DNA of 64,000 nucleotides from Mariannaea sp. PMI_226 (taxonomy: Eukaryota > Ascomycota > Sordariomycetes > Hypocreales > Nectriaceae), in NCBI GenBank assembly GCA_024336345.1, contig JANFOG010000007.1:1612001-1676000 (forward strand). Reading direction: 5' to 3'. The notes under the pieces were generated by a model, which had not been told where the DNA came from, made no database searches, and saw only the letters and a list, made by a program, of their open reading frames with translations. The position numbers and the translations under genes are program-made. Shown here piece by piece: positions 22,438-34,249 of this stretch. Position 1 is the first letter of the stretch; each line of letters opens with the position of its first letter.

Positions 22438-23280
22438 ATGCTGCGTTTACCCAACGAACTCCTGCCCGCTATTGCCGCGGAGCTAGAGTATGAGAGCGAT
22501 ATCAATTCACTGGCTCGAACAAACCGCCGACTCTTCTATTGCCTGGACAGTCTTCTCTATTGCCGCAATATACAACGGTCTGGCAGCTCAGCACTTAAAT
22601 GGGCTGCTATATATGGCCGAGAAGAAACGATCAAGAAAGCACTAGACTTTGGTGCATCAAGCATAGGCGAGGCGTTGGTATTATCAGCGGAGAATGCGCA
22701 CGAAGGAGTGACAACGCTTTTGCTTTCCAAATACACCCCTGATGGAGATATGGAGACCAAATACGGCCAGATTGCACTTTTACAGGCCACTTCTATGGGA
22801 CACAGATCTATTGTTGAGCTTTTGCTAGACTCAGGAAAGGTCGGAATTAATTCAAAGGACAACGGTGGCCGAACGCCGCTATCGCAAGCTGCGTCAAGGG
22901 GGTATGAGTCTATTGTAAGGCTACTACTAGACACAGAAAATGTGGATATCAATTCAAGGGATAAGGACGGCCGGACAGCCCTGTCACATGCCGCATCAAT
23001 GGAGTCTGAGTCTGTGGTCAGGATGCTACTAGATACGGGAAAGGTTGAAATCGATTCGAGAGACATGTACAGCCGGACACCGCTTTCATACGCCGTATCT
23101 ATGGGGTCAGAATCTATTGTCAAGATGCTACTAGATACAGGAAAGGCAGAAATCGATTCAAGGGATAACTATGGCCGAACACCACTGTCACAAGCCATGT
23201 CAAGGGGGTACGCGTCTATTGTTAGGTTGTTACTAGACCTACGAAAGGCCGAGATCAGATGTGCCGCCAGACGATACTAA
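22438..23280 (+). CDS. F-box-like ankyrin repeat protein
   Basis: A single exon of 280 residues from the ATG at 22438. The N-terminus (MLRLPNELLPAIAAELEYES, INSLARTNRRLFYCLDSLLY) matches the F-box-like start common in fungal ankyrin proteins. It is followed by ankyrin repeats; four consecutive units of 34 residues from about residue 143 share the pattern GRTPLSQAASRGYESIVRLLLDT at both protein and DNA level. The protein ends abruptly (RKAEIRCAARRY) in the middle of a repeat and an A-run follows the stop, so it may be a 3'-truncated copy of a longer gene. Such proteins are thought to recruit partners through the repeats; the target is unknown. Confidence 0.8.
   Translation: MLRLPNELLPAIAAELEYESDINSLARTNRRLFYCLDSLLYCRNIQRSGSSALKWAAIYGREETIKKALDFGASSIGEALVLSAENAHEGVTTLLLSKYTPDGDMETKYGQIALLQATSMGHRSIVELLLDSGKVGINSKDNGGRTPLSQAASRGYESIVRLLLDTENVDINSRDKDGRTALSHAASMESESVVRMLLDTGKVEIDSRDMYSRTPLSYAVSMGSESIVKMLLDTGKAEIDSRDNYGRTPLSQAMSRGYASIVRLLLDLRKAEIRCAARRY
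22810..23250 (+). repeat. Tandem 102-bp ankyrin-coding repeats
   Basis: Four or so units of 102 bp encode successive ankyrin repeats with strong DNA similarity (shared words such as ATTCAAGGGA, CTACTAGA and GGCCGAACACC). High similarity at DNA level points to recent unit duplication. Confidence 0.75.
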
Positions 23281-23545
23281 AAAAAAAAGATACCAAGTGT
23301 GTATGAATTCATAGTCTTGGACGTGCATGAAGCACGATGAAAAGCGAGTGAGCGGGTTGCGGTTGAGCTGTTGCGAGATTACTAAGTGATTATATTAATT
23401 AGATGATTTTTTCCGATCCTTGTGGTTTTCAATTCCCTATTCCTCGCCACGATCTTTATATTCATGTCTTCAATCCTTTTATCCTCGATAGAGTCCCTTT
23501 TTAAAATCCTCCCGCTCCTTGTATCTAAAAAAAAACTGAAGTCAG

Positions 23546-26500
23546 CTACCGTCCGACAGCTCTAAAATGATCATCACTATCATATTCAGAATCGGATTCC
23601 CAGATTAACATTTCAAAGTGTGTATGAATAGCACCGAGATCAGCATCCATATCCTCACACTCACACATAGCACGATCCTCGTCAGTCCAGTCACGGTGAT
23701 TCTCTAGCAATTGAGCTGCAGCATGGTGGCCTCGTCTTTTTGCAAACCCGACTGCTCGGAGGTACTGCCATTGATATTCTCCAGTGGTCTCAGCCCCTGC
23801 GAGCAGAAGGTACTTAATCATGTCGATGCGTCCATGCTCCGCTGCGGCCTCCAGTGCTGTACGCCCGAAGTGGATAGCACCAGGAGCATTTGTATCAGCC
23901 CCTTCCTCAATAAGAAGTCTCATCGCCCTGAAGAAGCCACCCATAACAGCGTACTGTAATGCGGTTGCTCCTCTAAAGTTGGCGGCCGGAGAATTCACCT
24001 CTGCGCCTCGTTCAATCAATAATCTCATTCTGGTCATGTCGCCCTTTGCAGAGGCTGCTTGCAAAGCGGTTCGCAAGCCGCCCGATTTGGCTGGCTGAGT
24101 TCTCAACGAAAAAGCATTAACATTTGTCTTCCCCTCGAGAAAAAAATCAACCAATGATGACATGTCCATGTCAATAGCTAGTGGTAGGCATGAGGGCCAT
24201 TCCTCGCGTGTAAGGTTGACAAAACTCGGCGATGCCAACAGCTTCACTAACCCAGATTCGTTATAGTTGAAGCCGCAATGGAAATCAATCGCGGAAGGTT
24301 GATGCCCACAATTGATAAGGAAATCAAGCATCTCATCTTGACCACCTAGGAGCGCTACTCCGATCAAAGAGCAACCGGCTCGTATGTATAACCGACTGCG
24401 GAAATTGTCTCTGACCGATGTACGGCGAATAGCGAAATTTGCATATCTATCCCTATAAATATAAACAGCATAGGGCCGGAGATCGGAGTCAAAAACAAAA
24501 CCATCGTCCATTAATTGAGACACCAAATGTTGATATCCCTCATATACAGCCATTGCTAGAAGAAGACTTTCTAAAAGCGCATTTCCCCCTTCTCGGTCTG
24601 TAGAGAGCCTCCTAAAGCTCAGTAGCCGCGCGAAGAGAGGATCTTTTAGAGGATCATTTTCATGCTGTTGGTCCTCATTGCTGTGTCCTTCCTCAGCAAT
24701 GTCAGCCACTCGCTCCTGACGTCGACGTATGAAGGCCATGAATGCACTCAAGAGCGCTTCTACGTCGTATTCGACGAAATTATTATCAAGCAAGTAATTT
24801 ACCCCCATCTCATTATTTTTTCTTATAGCTGAGAGAAGTAGGTGTCTTCGATCATTGGGTGTTTGCAGTGGCGATTCTAGCCCAGTCTCCGAAAGCTTTT
24901 TGAAGATGATGATCTCCCCAGCGTTGAAAGCGTGCATCAGGTGATGTTTGTTGCAAACAGCTCCTTCATCAAGGAGAAACTGGACAACCTTTTCCTCACC
25001 ACTCTGAATTGCAGCATCTAGTGCAGTCCTGGTCATGAGTAGACGACAGTTTCGTCCTACGAAGCAATTGTAATTGCGTCTATCGTTGAAATAATCAGTC
25101 TGAACACCGCCCGCCATGAACAATTGTAGAAAATCCACATATCCGAGATGTGTGGCGGTGAGTACGGCCAGGAAGATGGAATCACTCCTCAAACCACTTT
25201 TCTGGCAATGACTCATCTCGATACAAAGCAGCCGCTCGCATAGCGTTTGATTTCTATGATATACTGCTTCGCATAGAGGTGTAGAGCGAGTACGCGACTC
25301 CAAGAATAGTTCGCTGTATTGGCTCTGAGGGTCCCAGATTGGCACAATGTCGTCTATCAACTGCTGATGACAATGTCGAATTGCGTACAATAACACCCTC
25401 GTTGGGTATTTGAGTCCTTGGGAGAGATTGAGCTCGTAAAGGCGATCTAGGAGCAAGCCTGCGACTGCATCGCCAGCAGTTGGATATTGTTGAGAATCAA
25501 GGGCGTCGAGGAGATCACTCTCGATGGTGATGAATTTTGGGTGTTGTAGAACGAACTCGACAACCTCTGTCCTCCCTCTTGCTGCTGAATATAAAGTGAA
25601 ACCATAACGATGGTCCTCAAAACTAGTGGAGACATTAATATTCGCTCCATGCTGTAGCAAGAATTTGACCACTTCCAGGCGAGAATTTGCTAATGCGAAA
25701 CGGATAGGAAGAGGGCTGGGGACCCCATTTCGTTTGTCTGGAAGTGGCCTTTCGATCCAGCTTTGTGAAATAAAGCCCACACTGAATAGCCTTTCGAGCA
25801 AATCAGCACGATCTTGGCTGAGAGCAGATGTAAAAATGCGATAAGCAAGAGCCTGTGCGGTGGGTTTGCTTGAGTTGGTGAGTTGATGTATTGGGGCCTT
25901 GATTCGTAAAAGAAACTCAGTGATATCAAGTATAGCATGATCTATACCGATATTGCGGTTATCCAGGGAAAGGTTGTTTGATGCAAGAAAGAGAACTAAT
26001 TCCATCGTGGACTTGAGGAATTCAAAAACGCCAAGCCGACCCATGATCGCATTCGCCCGACCAACATGTTCGTGGGGGTCCATTTCCGGCATTCGTTGCT
26101 GCAGCGTCTCATAGGCTTTGGTCCACTCGATTCGGAGCAAGGGTCCAGATCTGTACTCATGGGATAAAAGTCGCAGTGTTGGAAAAGTCTCAAGGTCAAG
26201 AAACTGACATGTGGAGAGGGCATTTACTACTATTGTTAGTGTGATTGACCCCAGACTTGAGATTCAACAAATATTCTTACTGGGTAGCGACCAGTCATTT
26301 TGAAACTGAAACCATGGCAGTTGACCTCTCCACAAACGCCAAAGGGCTCGTGGCGTTGCTGATGCTCCAAGAGTCCATTGTGTACCTTGTAGATTCGGGG
26401 TAACAAAGGGATCTACAAGCCTCGGGAAAAGGGTCAAGGACTGCTGGGTTGCGATTCCGCGCCGTCTTTCGTTTTTCTCTATCCCCCATTCCCTGACCTT

Positions 26501-26793
26501 GGACTTGAATGTGCGACATCTGGCAAAAGCTATTAGTATTGTTGTAGTATATGAGGCAGAGGGACTGACCCTGTTTCGAAGTTGAACTTCCTGGAGAGGA
26601 TATCTCGCACCCGTTTTTCCGTCTTGTTTTCGCGCTGATAGAGCTGCAAGATGTGTGGCTTGATGGCCTCCCACTCCTTGTCCGTGTGGCGGTGTCGACG
26701 TTGCTTTTGAGCATTGAGGTGTGGGCGTGGCGGGCCCACAAGCAGTGGCCGGTGAGCTGGGGGTCTCGGTGCGAGGCTTCGGAATGAATCCAT
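23546..26793 (-). CDS. Clr5-domain ankyrin repeat protein
   Basis: Three exons on the minus strand, 26793-26570, 26519-26281 and 26229-23546, with introns of 50 and 51 bp, give 1048 residues. The N-terminal region holds a Clr5 domain at about residues 37-91 (HTDKEWEAIKPHILQLYQRE ... KVREWGIEKNERRRG), which is interrupted by intron 1 and restored by splicing. Residues after about 150 are helical. Ankyrin repeats appear from about residue 300 and again near the C-terminus (RTALQAASAKGDMTRMRLLI, GATALQYAVMGGFFRAMRLL, GRTALEAAAEHGRIDMIKYL). It ends in an acidic tail. Fungal Clr5-ankyrin proteins are numerous and little studied; the Clr5 name comes from a fission-yeast silencing factor, so a nuclear or chromatin role is possible but not shown. 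Confidence 0.85.
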
Positions 26794-26892
26794 GTTACCA
26801 TGCGCCAATGTGTGCGGATGTGAACAGAAATGTCCTGGGCTTGAGAAATAGAATGATTACGATGTCCGAACAGGGCGCCGCCTGGGATTAAA

Positions 26893-27240
26893 TATATCTG
26901 GCCGAGATCATCAGGTAAGTGCCTTTTACGCCAAAAGGGATCAATTTCTTTTCGCCTCACAAAGTGCACTTCATGGATGACCAATAATTGATGGAAGAAA
27001 AGTGCAGTAATATCTCGGCCAGTAGTAACAAGCCACACTGGTCATGCAGTCGCTGAGCAAAGTGCATTAGGAGCCCTCAGCCTATCACAGACGTGTATGA
27101 GAGCATCAAGGCGACGCAACTGAAAAGTCCGTGCGAGAGCTGAATTGTCGGCGGAGCTTGAAGGAGACCAAGCCATTTCCGATGCTGAGTAAGCTCCTCT
27201 ACTGGATGCCGAGTTTTGCACGGCGGCTTCCATTATCTGC
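26893..27240. repeat. Dispersed direct repeat, copy A
   Basis: This stretch just upstream of the Clr5-ankyrin gene aligns in the same orientation with 30575-31105. Shared words in order: ATATCTG, CCTTTTACGC, GATGACCAATA/GAATGACCAATA, AAAAGTGCA, AAGTGCATTAGGAGCC, CTATCAC, GTGCGAGAGCTGAATTGT, GAGACCA and GGCTTCCATT. Identity by eye is about 75 percent with gaps. Confidence 0.75.
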
Positions 27241-28095
27241 GGGCTGCAGACTTTGAATTGGATGCCTCTGTACGATCCTGTGCGTCTGAGCCGTCTGCGT
27301 GCCTGTTTTACGACGACATCTTAATTAGTCTTTTCCTCTCCGGGGGCATACCTGCGAGGTTGACCTCGCGTTTTCGTCATTTGACGTGTCTTGGTCGTTT
27401 TCAGTATTGATTCTGACAACCTGGTTGAAGCGAAATGACATGAGCGAAACCCCTGAGGTGAGCATTGATTGGTTGAAGCTTTAACCATGGGGTCCTAAAC
27501 AGGCTGGCAGGGTGAAATTTCCGCGAGCCGAACCGCCTCGGCGCTATAACACATTTCAAGGGACTCCGGTATAGAATAAGAGAATTCCTTAGCTGAAATT
27601 AGAGGTGCCGTTTTCTTATTTCACTTGTTACATCATCTGTTTGTTCAGTTTCTCGCTTTGGTTGAGTACGATAATTAGTGGACTAGTTGGCAGCTTTTCT
27701 TGTGACTTAAGGGTATCGGTGAAAACAAACAGTTGGGCAATTTTATTCATACCATCTGCAATTATAAGGTGTTTTTGCTTCGCATTCTTTTCTAATTTGT
27801 AGCCTGCACTTGAAATACTAGATATGGGCATTGTCAGGTGAGGAAGATAGTGGGATCTCCAGTAGAATTTATAATCCTCTAAACTTATAAGCCCCAAAAC
27901 CAAAGTGCCAATATTATCCAGCAAAGGAAAAGATCGAATCTTGCTGCTTAGTCATAACTGCTATTAATATATATGACACCGTTATTATTACTTTTTTGGG
28001 ATAATGACACATTTAGCCACTGCAATAGACATTCTCTTCCTTTTATTCACTTCGTTCTTTTCATATTTACCCTATTTCAACTCTATTGAGCAAAA
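27241..28095. other. Intergenic region, no gene seen
   Basis: Spacer between repeat copy A and the F-box gene. It includes the F-box promoter, which is AT-rich after 27900. No supported gene. Confidence 0.5.
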
Positions 28096-29580
28096 ATGCA
28101 TATTGAGCAGCTACCTATCGAGCTACAATGCTCTATTGTTCAGCTTCTAGAACCAGTCGGTCTTATTTCCATCAGCCAAACAAATAAGCATTTCCACCGC
28201 CTTGTGAACCCTCAGAAAAAGCACTTTATTGAACGACTCCTAGTTCTAGAGTGCATACCTAAAAATGGAGGTTTATATCCTATCTTTCGGTCTCGAGATA
28301 ATTCTTTAAGTCCAGAGTTCTCAGATAAAGAATGGAGTAATATGCGCTGGCTTTGCGTTGGCTGTATGAAACTACTTTCTCATCAATACTTCGACAACCA
28401 TATGATTTTGAGACTTGGATATCGAAAACCTATTTCAGGCTCTACTATCTTGGATAGAATTTCAACATGGAGCCCTGATCCGCGTATTATCTATACTTCC
28501 ATTCAAAAACAGAAGCAAAAGTCTCCTGATGATATCGCAGAGGAGAAGAGACTCCGGCGACGGTACTTTATTTCCGTTACATCCGATCGAAGCTTGTTCA
28601 ACCATATTGAATTACAAGAGTGTGGAATGGAGGGATTTGAAGGATTGACCTTCCGCCAATTCAACAAGATGAAAGCAGTCATGAAACAACAATTGCTGGA
28701 CGACAATGCGCTTAAGATCGAGCTCCAGCGCTGCGGCTCTAAGCGCCACCTGCGGAAGTGCCTAGAGTGCAGATATATAGCCGGCCAGCTGAAGCCACAT
28801 CCTGGCAAGCCTGGAACCTTGGGATTACCAATTATCGTAAGCCGGGCAACTCGGTTTAACTCAATCCTGGATCGATGTTTCCCACGCATCGACGACTACC
28901 TCAAAGCGAAAAAACCTCCATGTATCCCGAGAGTACATGATGCAACTAGTGAACCCCACTATGGTCGTGATCGACTCTGGAACTTATATATGTTCCGTTG
29001 TCCCGGATGTACTCGCTGGAAAGAGATTCGCGAAATCGGCAAAGATACGTTCCCAGCCTCCCCGCCCTGCCTGCAGCCTGCAGCTTGGACCCGCGAATAC
29101 CTCAACGAGTCAGTTGTGCATGAGGCGCGTTGTCACACTTGCTACGCGAAGGCGAATGGCCGCCAGAAGTTGGTTAATGTGCTTCAAAGCTGGATCTTAC
29201 AGCTTATTAGAAGCTATATTTACCAAATACGTTTGGTACTGCTGATGGACTGGCAAATAGCGGCTTTGAACCCATACAGAGCGCCTGGACAGTACAGATC
29301 CGAGGTCGAGCGGCTCAGAGGGCAGGCCCCAGGTTTTAATAATGGCACGATTAAGGCCCAATTTAGAACACTAAGGCAGTACCAAAAGTCGTGGAAGGAC
29401 CTATTCGATCTCATGAAGCTCAATCATCATACGAACTGGGCGCATGTCGACTTGGATGAATGGCATGCAGAATGGGTGCGTGATGTGAATGAATGTAGGA
29501 GAACCTGGAGGTGGCTGAGGGTTTCTTATGCTGAACTCAAGGAGCAGCCGGGGGTGCTGGCGGACTGGGCATTAAAGTAG
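28096..29580 (+). CDS. F-box protein with four CxxC zinc-type motifs
   Basis: A single exon of 494 residues. Residues 1-45 (IEQLPIELQCSIVQLLEP, SISQTNKHFHRLVNP) form an F-box, which would bind Skp1 in an SCF ubiquitin ligase. Four CxxC pairs follow: 87/90 (WLCVGC), 222/225 (KCLEC), 302/305 (RCPGC) and 346/349 (RCHTC), spaced to build two zinc sites. The C-terminal 120 residues are helical and rich in Trp and Arg. This architecture occurs as an expanded, uncharacterised family in Eurotiales genomes. A substrate-recruiting role is inferred from the F-box only. The gene sits alone between two direct copies of a dispersed repeat. Confidence 0.85.
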   Translation: MHIEQLPIELQCSIVQLLEPVGLISISQTNKHFHRLVNPQKKHFIERLLVLECIPKNGGLYPIFRSRDNSLSPEFSDKEWSNMRWLCVGCMKLLSHQYFDNHMILRLGYRKPISGSTILDRISTWSPDPRIIYTSIQKQKQKSPDDIAEEKRLRRRYFISVTSDRSLFNHIELQECGMEGFEGLTFRQFNKMKAVMKQQLLDDNALKIELQRCGSKRHLRKCLECRYIAGQLKPHPGKPGTLGLPIIVSRATRFNSILDRCFPRIDDYLKAKKPPCIPRVHDATSEPHYGRDRLWNLYMFRCPGCTRWKEIREIGKDTFPASPPCLQPAAWTREYLNESVVHEARCHTCYAKANGRQKLVNVLQSWILQLIRSYIYQIRLVLLMDWQIAALNPYRAPGQYRSEVERLRGQAPGFNNGTIKAQFRTLRQYQKSWKDLFDLMKLNHHTNWAHVDLDEWHAEWVRDVNECRRTWRWLRVSYAELKEQPGVLADWALK

Positions 29581-30574
29581 AGATAAGCCGGAGCTTATTT
29601 GATTCAAGAGTGTAGGCGAGAGATCGGTTATTATATTTGAGAAAATAGAAAGTTCTTTTGCCCATCAATTGACTGTTTCCAATCTGCACAACCCTACATG
29701 TGGCGATCAAGTTGTATTGGAAGTTGAGTAGCTAAGAAGGCTATCTAATGGTAATGACTGTGGTTTATATACTATCTAGGGTGTGAGGGGATCACTATGA
29801 TTAGGTTCCTAATCGCAGTAATCCCAGCGGTAATCACCATGATCAACCCCATGGTTCTGGATGATCAAGTTATGATTAGTGAGAAACTTGAGGGCATGGC
29901 TCAGTGATCCGGGGGTGATCAGGTGGTAGCACGTCAGGCCAAATGTCTTGCCAGGTACCTACTATACCACCAGTCGGCATCCCATTATTCAACATCCATC
30001 GAATATTAAGCAGCGTGAGTGCCCTAGCTCCCCAACCAAAAATAGGTAATGACAAATGTGACGAGTAACAGCAGCACCGCCATCAGCACTAGCAACAAAT
30101 AGCATTAAGTTCCCGCATTAGCTCTATATACAAAGTCTCAGTATATACAGCGTTAGGCGCTCAGAAGGAGCTGAGGCCCCTTCACATGTCCACTTCAGAA
30201 CTTTTTGGCCATGAAGACCCGACTGAGGGAATGGCAATCCCAAGGCCCTTCTAAACATCTAATCGGGGGGCTTGTCAAGTGTCGTGCGCTCCGCGGGGTT
30301 GCAAATAAGCTACGATTCATTGGTGGTCTTAGCATATTTCAAGAACTTCAAGGCTGATAAGTCCTTTGCCAAGAAGTGCCAGAGGAAGAGTCATCATTTA
30401 TATTTGAGAGTTTCTTACATGGTAATTCAATACGAAGCGCCTAAAATGAGGTAAAAAAAAAAAAAAAAAGAAATACAAAAGGACACGAGTTTTATCAAGG
30501 ATTGCAAATATAATCAGAAATTCACCACACACTCCAATCAGACGTCACAATTAGCTCATCTCATCTCTAACTAA
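29581..30574. other. Intergenic region, no gene seen
   Basis: No supported gene. A perfect short palindrome (GATTAGGTTCCTAATC) lies near 29799, and an A-run at about 30453-30469. Confidence 0.5.
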
Positions 30575-31105
30575 CGATATCTGTAGCAGTGACCTGGCAA
30601 GTAGCCTTTTACGCAATCAATAGGATCAACTTTTTTTACCTTTAGAAGTGCATTTTGCGTCTTAATTGATGAATGACCAATAGTTGATCCAAGAAAAGTG
30701 CAATACAATCTCTCGGTCCATAATAGCGGCCACGCGGGTGGCGCAACAACTTGTTGCGCTGAGAAAAGTGCATTAGGAGCCATCAACCTATCACGAGACT
30801 GTATGAGAAAGCATTAATGCCACGTAACTAACTGAAAGCCCGTGCGAGAGCTGAATTGTGGGCGGATCTTGAAAAGAGACCAGGCCATTGCCATGTTTTA
30901 AATGTCGCCAACGTGGCCAATAATGTAGCAGCAAAAAGTGCGTTGTAAAGAGCCGTAGTTCGCGGGTAATCGACGCATGCAGCCCAGTTGAGCAGCCAGT
31001 GAAAAATATCCTGGAGAGTGCAATAACTTCCGTAAGGTGACCTATCGACCAAATTGGGGCTGCTGCATTGTATTAACGCGCACCACCGGCTTCCATTTTC
31101 TGTTG
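30575..31105. repeat. Dispersed direct repeat, copy B
   Basis: Second copy of the repeat at 26893-27240, same orientation, about 3.7 kb away. Copy B carries about 180 bp (roughly 30895-31075) that copy A lacks, and both end with GGCTTCCATT followed by TCTG-like sequence. There is no gene beside copy B in the position that the Clr5-ankyrin gene holds beside copy A. Confidence 0.75.
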
Positions 31106-34100
31106 ACAATGCCCACCCCAGAGATGTCAAGATCAAATCAGATTACAACAAAGCAAGTTATTGCACTATTTAGCTATTGCTTTCACACAAGAAGAGGCAA
31201 CATTCACCACATAAGAATACGTACCAAAAGCTCCAGTACCGCCCTGAAATCTAGCCCAGGTAGATGTCAAGTATAGGACATTTGAACATGCCCTCAAGAT
31301 ATAAAAACTCCTTGATCCATCGCAATAGCCACGTTTGGACGTAGTACTGAGTGCTATTCCTACAAGCTCATCGCACAGACTAGAGCTCTGTAGAGTGCCG
31401 AATCTGTCTTGAAGCAAATTATATCCTTCCCATCATCGGGTTCTGGTTTATCGAAATTTTGACCTCTTTATTCCTGCAAGTCTTATTTCGCTATCGCCAT
31501 GTAATTGAATACGAACCCGCTTCGAGAAGTGCAGACATGCTGATATATCCTTAATAGGGACCGTCCAAAGAATACCGATCTGTTGCAAGTTGGAAGTTGG
31601 ATTGTTGAATCCAATTCGAGAGACAAAGTGTTCAAGACTCCGATCAATGAGCCCGTTCTTTCTAATGGGGGTCCCTCTAAAGGCTCTTCACTCAAGGAGT
31701 CTGAGGCTGGGGAAAGCCCGCTAGACAGATGGGTAGGCGAGGACAAGCATGCTGCACCATGGACTCCCTTGCAGTAGCTACATACGAGACGAGAATATGG
31801 TCTTGGGCGAGAAGAGATTTACTAGGATAAAATCCCCGAATTGGAGATGTGCTTTTCAGGCCGCTTGGGATTTTGTTTTTGTGTTGCAGTATCAATAGGT
31901 GGAGGCTATGTTATAAATCAAGATATAGCTTACTATTTAGCACACTGCGTTTGTTTGACTTGTAGGTGTGACCCTGGAGCATTTTGTGATAGTTATATAC
32001 GTCAAAATGGCCTAAATAGTACTTGCATATACTGAGGCCACCCTACATGATATGAGTTTAAGGGAAAGGATAGTTCTATGCCATATTATGCGGGAATATT
32101 TTCACCCCGTCCAGAAGTCCGCTATCTGCCACATGACAGTCGGTTGATCATGGTCGGACCGATGATTTTGTTGAGATAGGGTTCGGAACTTTGCGGAAGC
32201 GGCCCGTTATGTGCTCTGCAGCTCATCAGTCTATGATACTGTATTATCTCAGAGTTCTTTTATTTCTAACCTGATGACGTTCGTTGGAGACCAGATAATA
32301 CATGCAGTCGTCTTTGGAATATTGTATGCGCGAAACACCATTTGCAGTTGTTGTGTCGCGATTTCTCGTCATACTGGTGATACCCTCACTCTTTACCCTT
32401 GAGAGTTCCTTGTCGACCCAATGTTCCCAGTGGTGTTGAAGAAGAAGCTTGGATTGATATGCGGCTTCTTCTTGAATGCATCCGGAGTTGGTATAACAGC
32501 TTGTGATGGCCGCTTGGTCATTTTGGTCTTGAAAGATCCATAGGTGCTAGGCGACCGCTGCAGTCTCCATATGTGGAACCAGTGGCAAAGTGTAGGCGAA
32601 GTTTAGTAAACAGTCGTATTTGCAATTATGGTAGATATAATGCCAAAAAATCGTAGTCAATCATATTTGGTGATTAGGTGAGTGAACTCGAAATTTGTTG
32701 ATTTACTTGATAGTATTGAAGAGTCAGACTGAGTGGGAACAAACGATGTATAACGTAAGTGTAATACGGTTATAGTCACAGCGTAGCTAGGTAGGCAAAG
32801 ATGGTCCCTTATCCCTATATCCAAGACTGAAGCTTACAGCTTCAAGGATTTTACTAGCTGCGTGCAAATACGAGGGGTTGTCACGGTGAAACCGTGGCTA
32901 AACCCCGGCCAATGGGCGGCGACGCATTTGCCCCTGTTACAGTAAGGAACTAGATTGGACGATAAGAAATGAGTGAGCAAAATAGCATGAAATACAATGG
33001 CATTGAGCGGATGAATAGTAAATGAAGTCATCAACTGGCGTTATACAGCCTAGCAATCTTGCTCAACAACTAAAAGAGAGAAAAATATAGATTAGTAGTG
33101 CTTTTGAAGAAAGAATCTAAATCGCTTAGAAGCAGACTTAGTTTTAAGCTTACGAACACAATGATCTTGCGGAATTGCTAACTGTTACAGGCGACACTGT
33201 TCTTTAGGCTTCTTAATTTCTAACCCTTTTGGACTCTTATTTCAATCGCATTTCGGAATGTAGGGACCTTTTTGAGGTTAGATTGGAGGATAGGGTAGTA
33301 CTTTCATGCGTGGCTAGTAACATGCCACGTTTTGCCCCAGCGCTTTGCGAGACGGTAAAGTGAGATACAAGTCATAAAGATATTCACCTGAGCACTCATG
33401 ATTCGTTAAAACGCCCATTGCGCTAAAATGAAGCGATCAAGATTACAGCCTACAGTATACCTAAAACCTGATGCTCGCTCATCCTTCTCTGCTGACCAAG
33501 AACGCGTTCCATGGCGTAGAGGTCATCCCAATGTTCTGCCTCTGTCAACCTAAGCCGTAGTTCTCGTTCATTAGAAAGCCAACGTTATTACTTGCTCTCA
33601 ATTCTTCAAGCCAAGCTGTCACATGCATAGTGTTGAATGAAGCCAGATAATAAGAAGGCTGGTAGGCATCTGGATGACAAATTGAATCTGGCACTAAGCC
33701 CTATTGACGTCTTGGCACCCCGCCTGGTTGGAAATCACTGTGAAGCAATATATCTGCATATTTTATTATTACGCTAGTTATTACCTCATTATAACGTTGC
33801 CAGTAAATTAAATTCGAGTTTGGTAAGCTAGTTGCACATGCAACTTGGTCGTATTCGCGTGAAATGATATACCAGCTGCCTCAGATATGGGAATGTCAAT
33901 TTGCAGCCCCACCCGCTCACTGTGGTAGAGTAATCCAGCGTGTCCGTGGCATCCACGGAATCACGACCAAGACCTCCTCGATCTTAGCAATCCCAGCTTC
34001 ATCCTTTCAATACTGTGCAGAATTCAGAAATTTCATCTGATTACGTTTGAATGTTTTCTTTTTTTTTGCAGGTGATGATGAAATCTTTTTGACAGATTCC

Positions 34101-34140
34101 TTTGACAATGTACAGATGCACGCACATCATACTCATACAC
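31106..34140. other. Gene-poor region
   Basis: Three kilobases of moderately AT-rich sequence with only short unsupported frames. I see no repeats or RNA genes in it. Confidence 0.5.
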
Positions 34141-34249
34141 ACATACATATATATTGAACGAGCCGAGTTGCCTCATAAAATGGAGTTATTATCAACTTCA
34201 CATCCGTCTTTGCAACAAAATCTCTCAGTATTTCCAAATTACCATTAAG

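Noticed and set aside
22557..23123. 188-codon minus-strand open frame
   Set aside because: It is the antisense shadow of the ankyrin repeats of the plus-strand gene.
26295..27038. 247-codon minus-strand open frame
   Set aside because: It overlaps exons 1 and 2 of the Clr5-ankyrin gene in another frame; the spliced Clr5 reading explains the region better.
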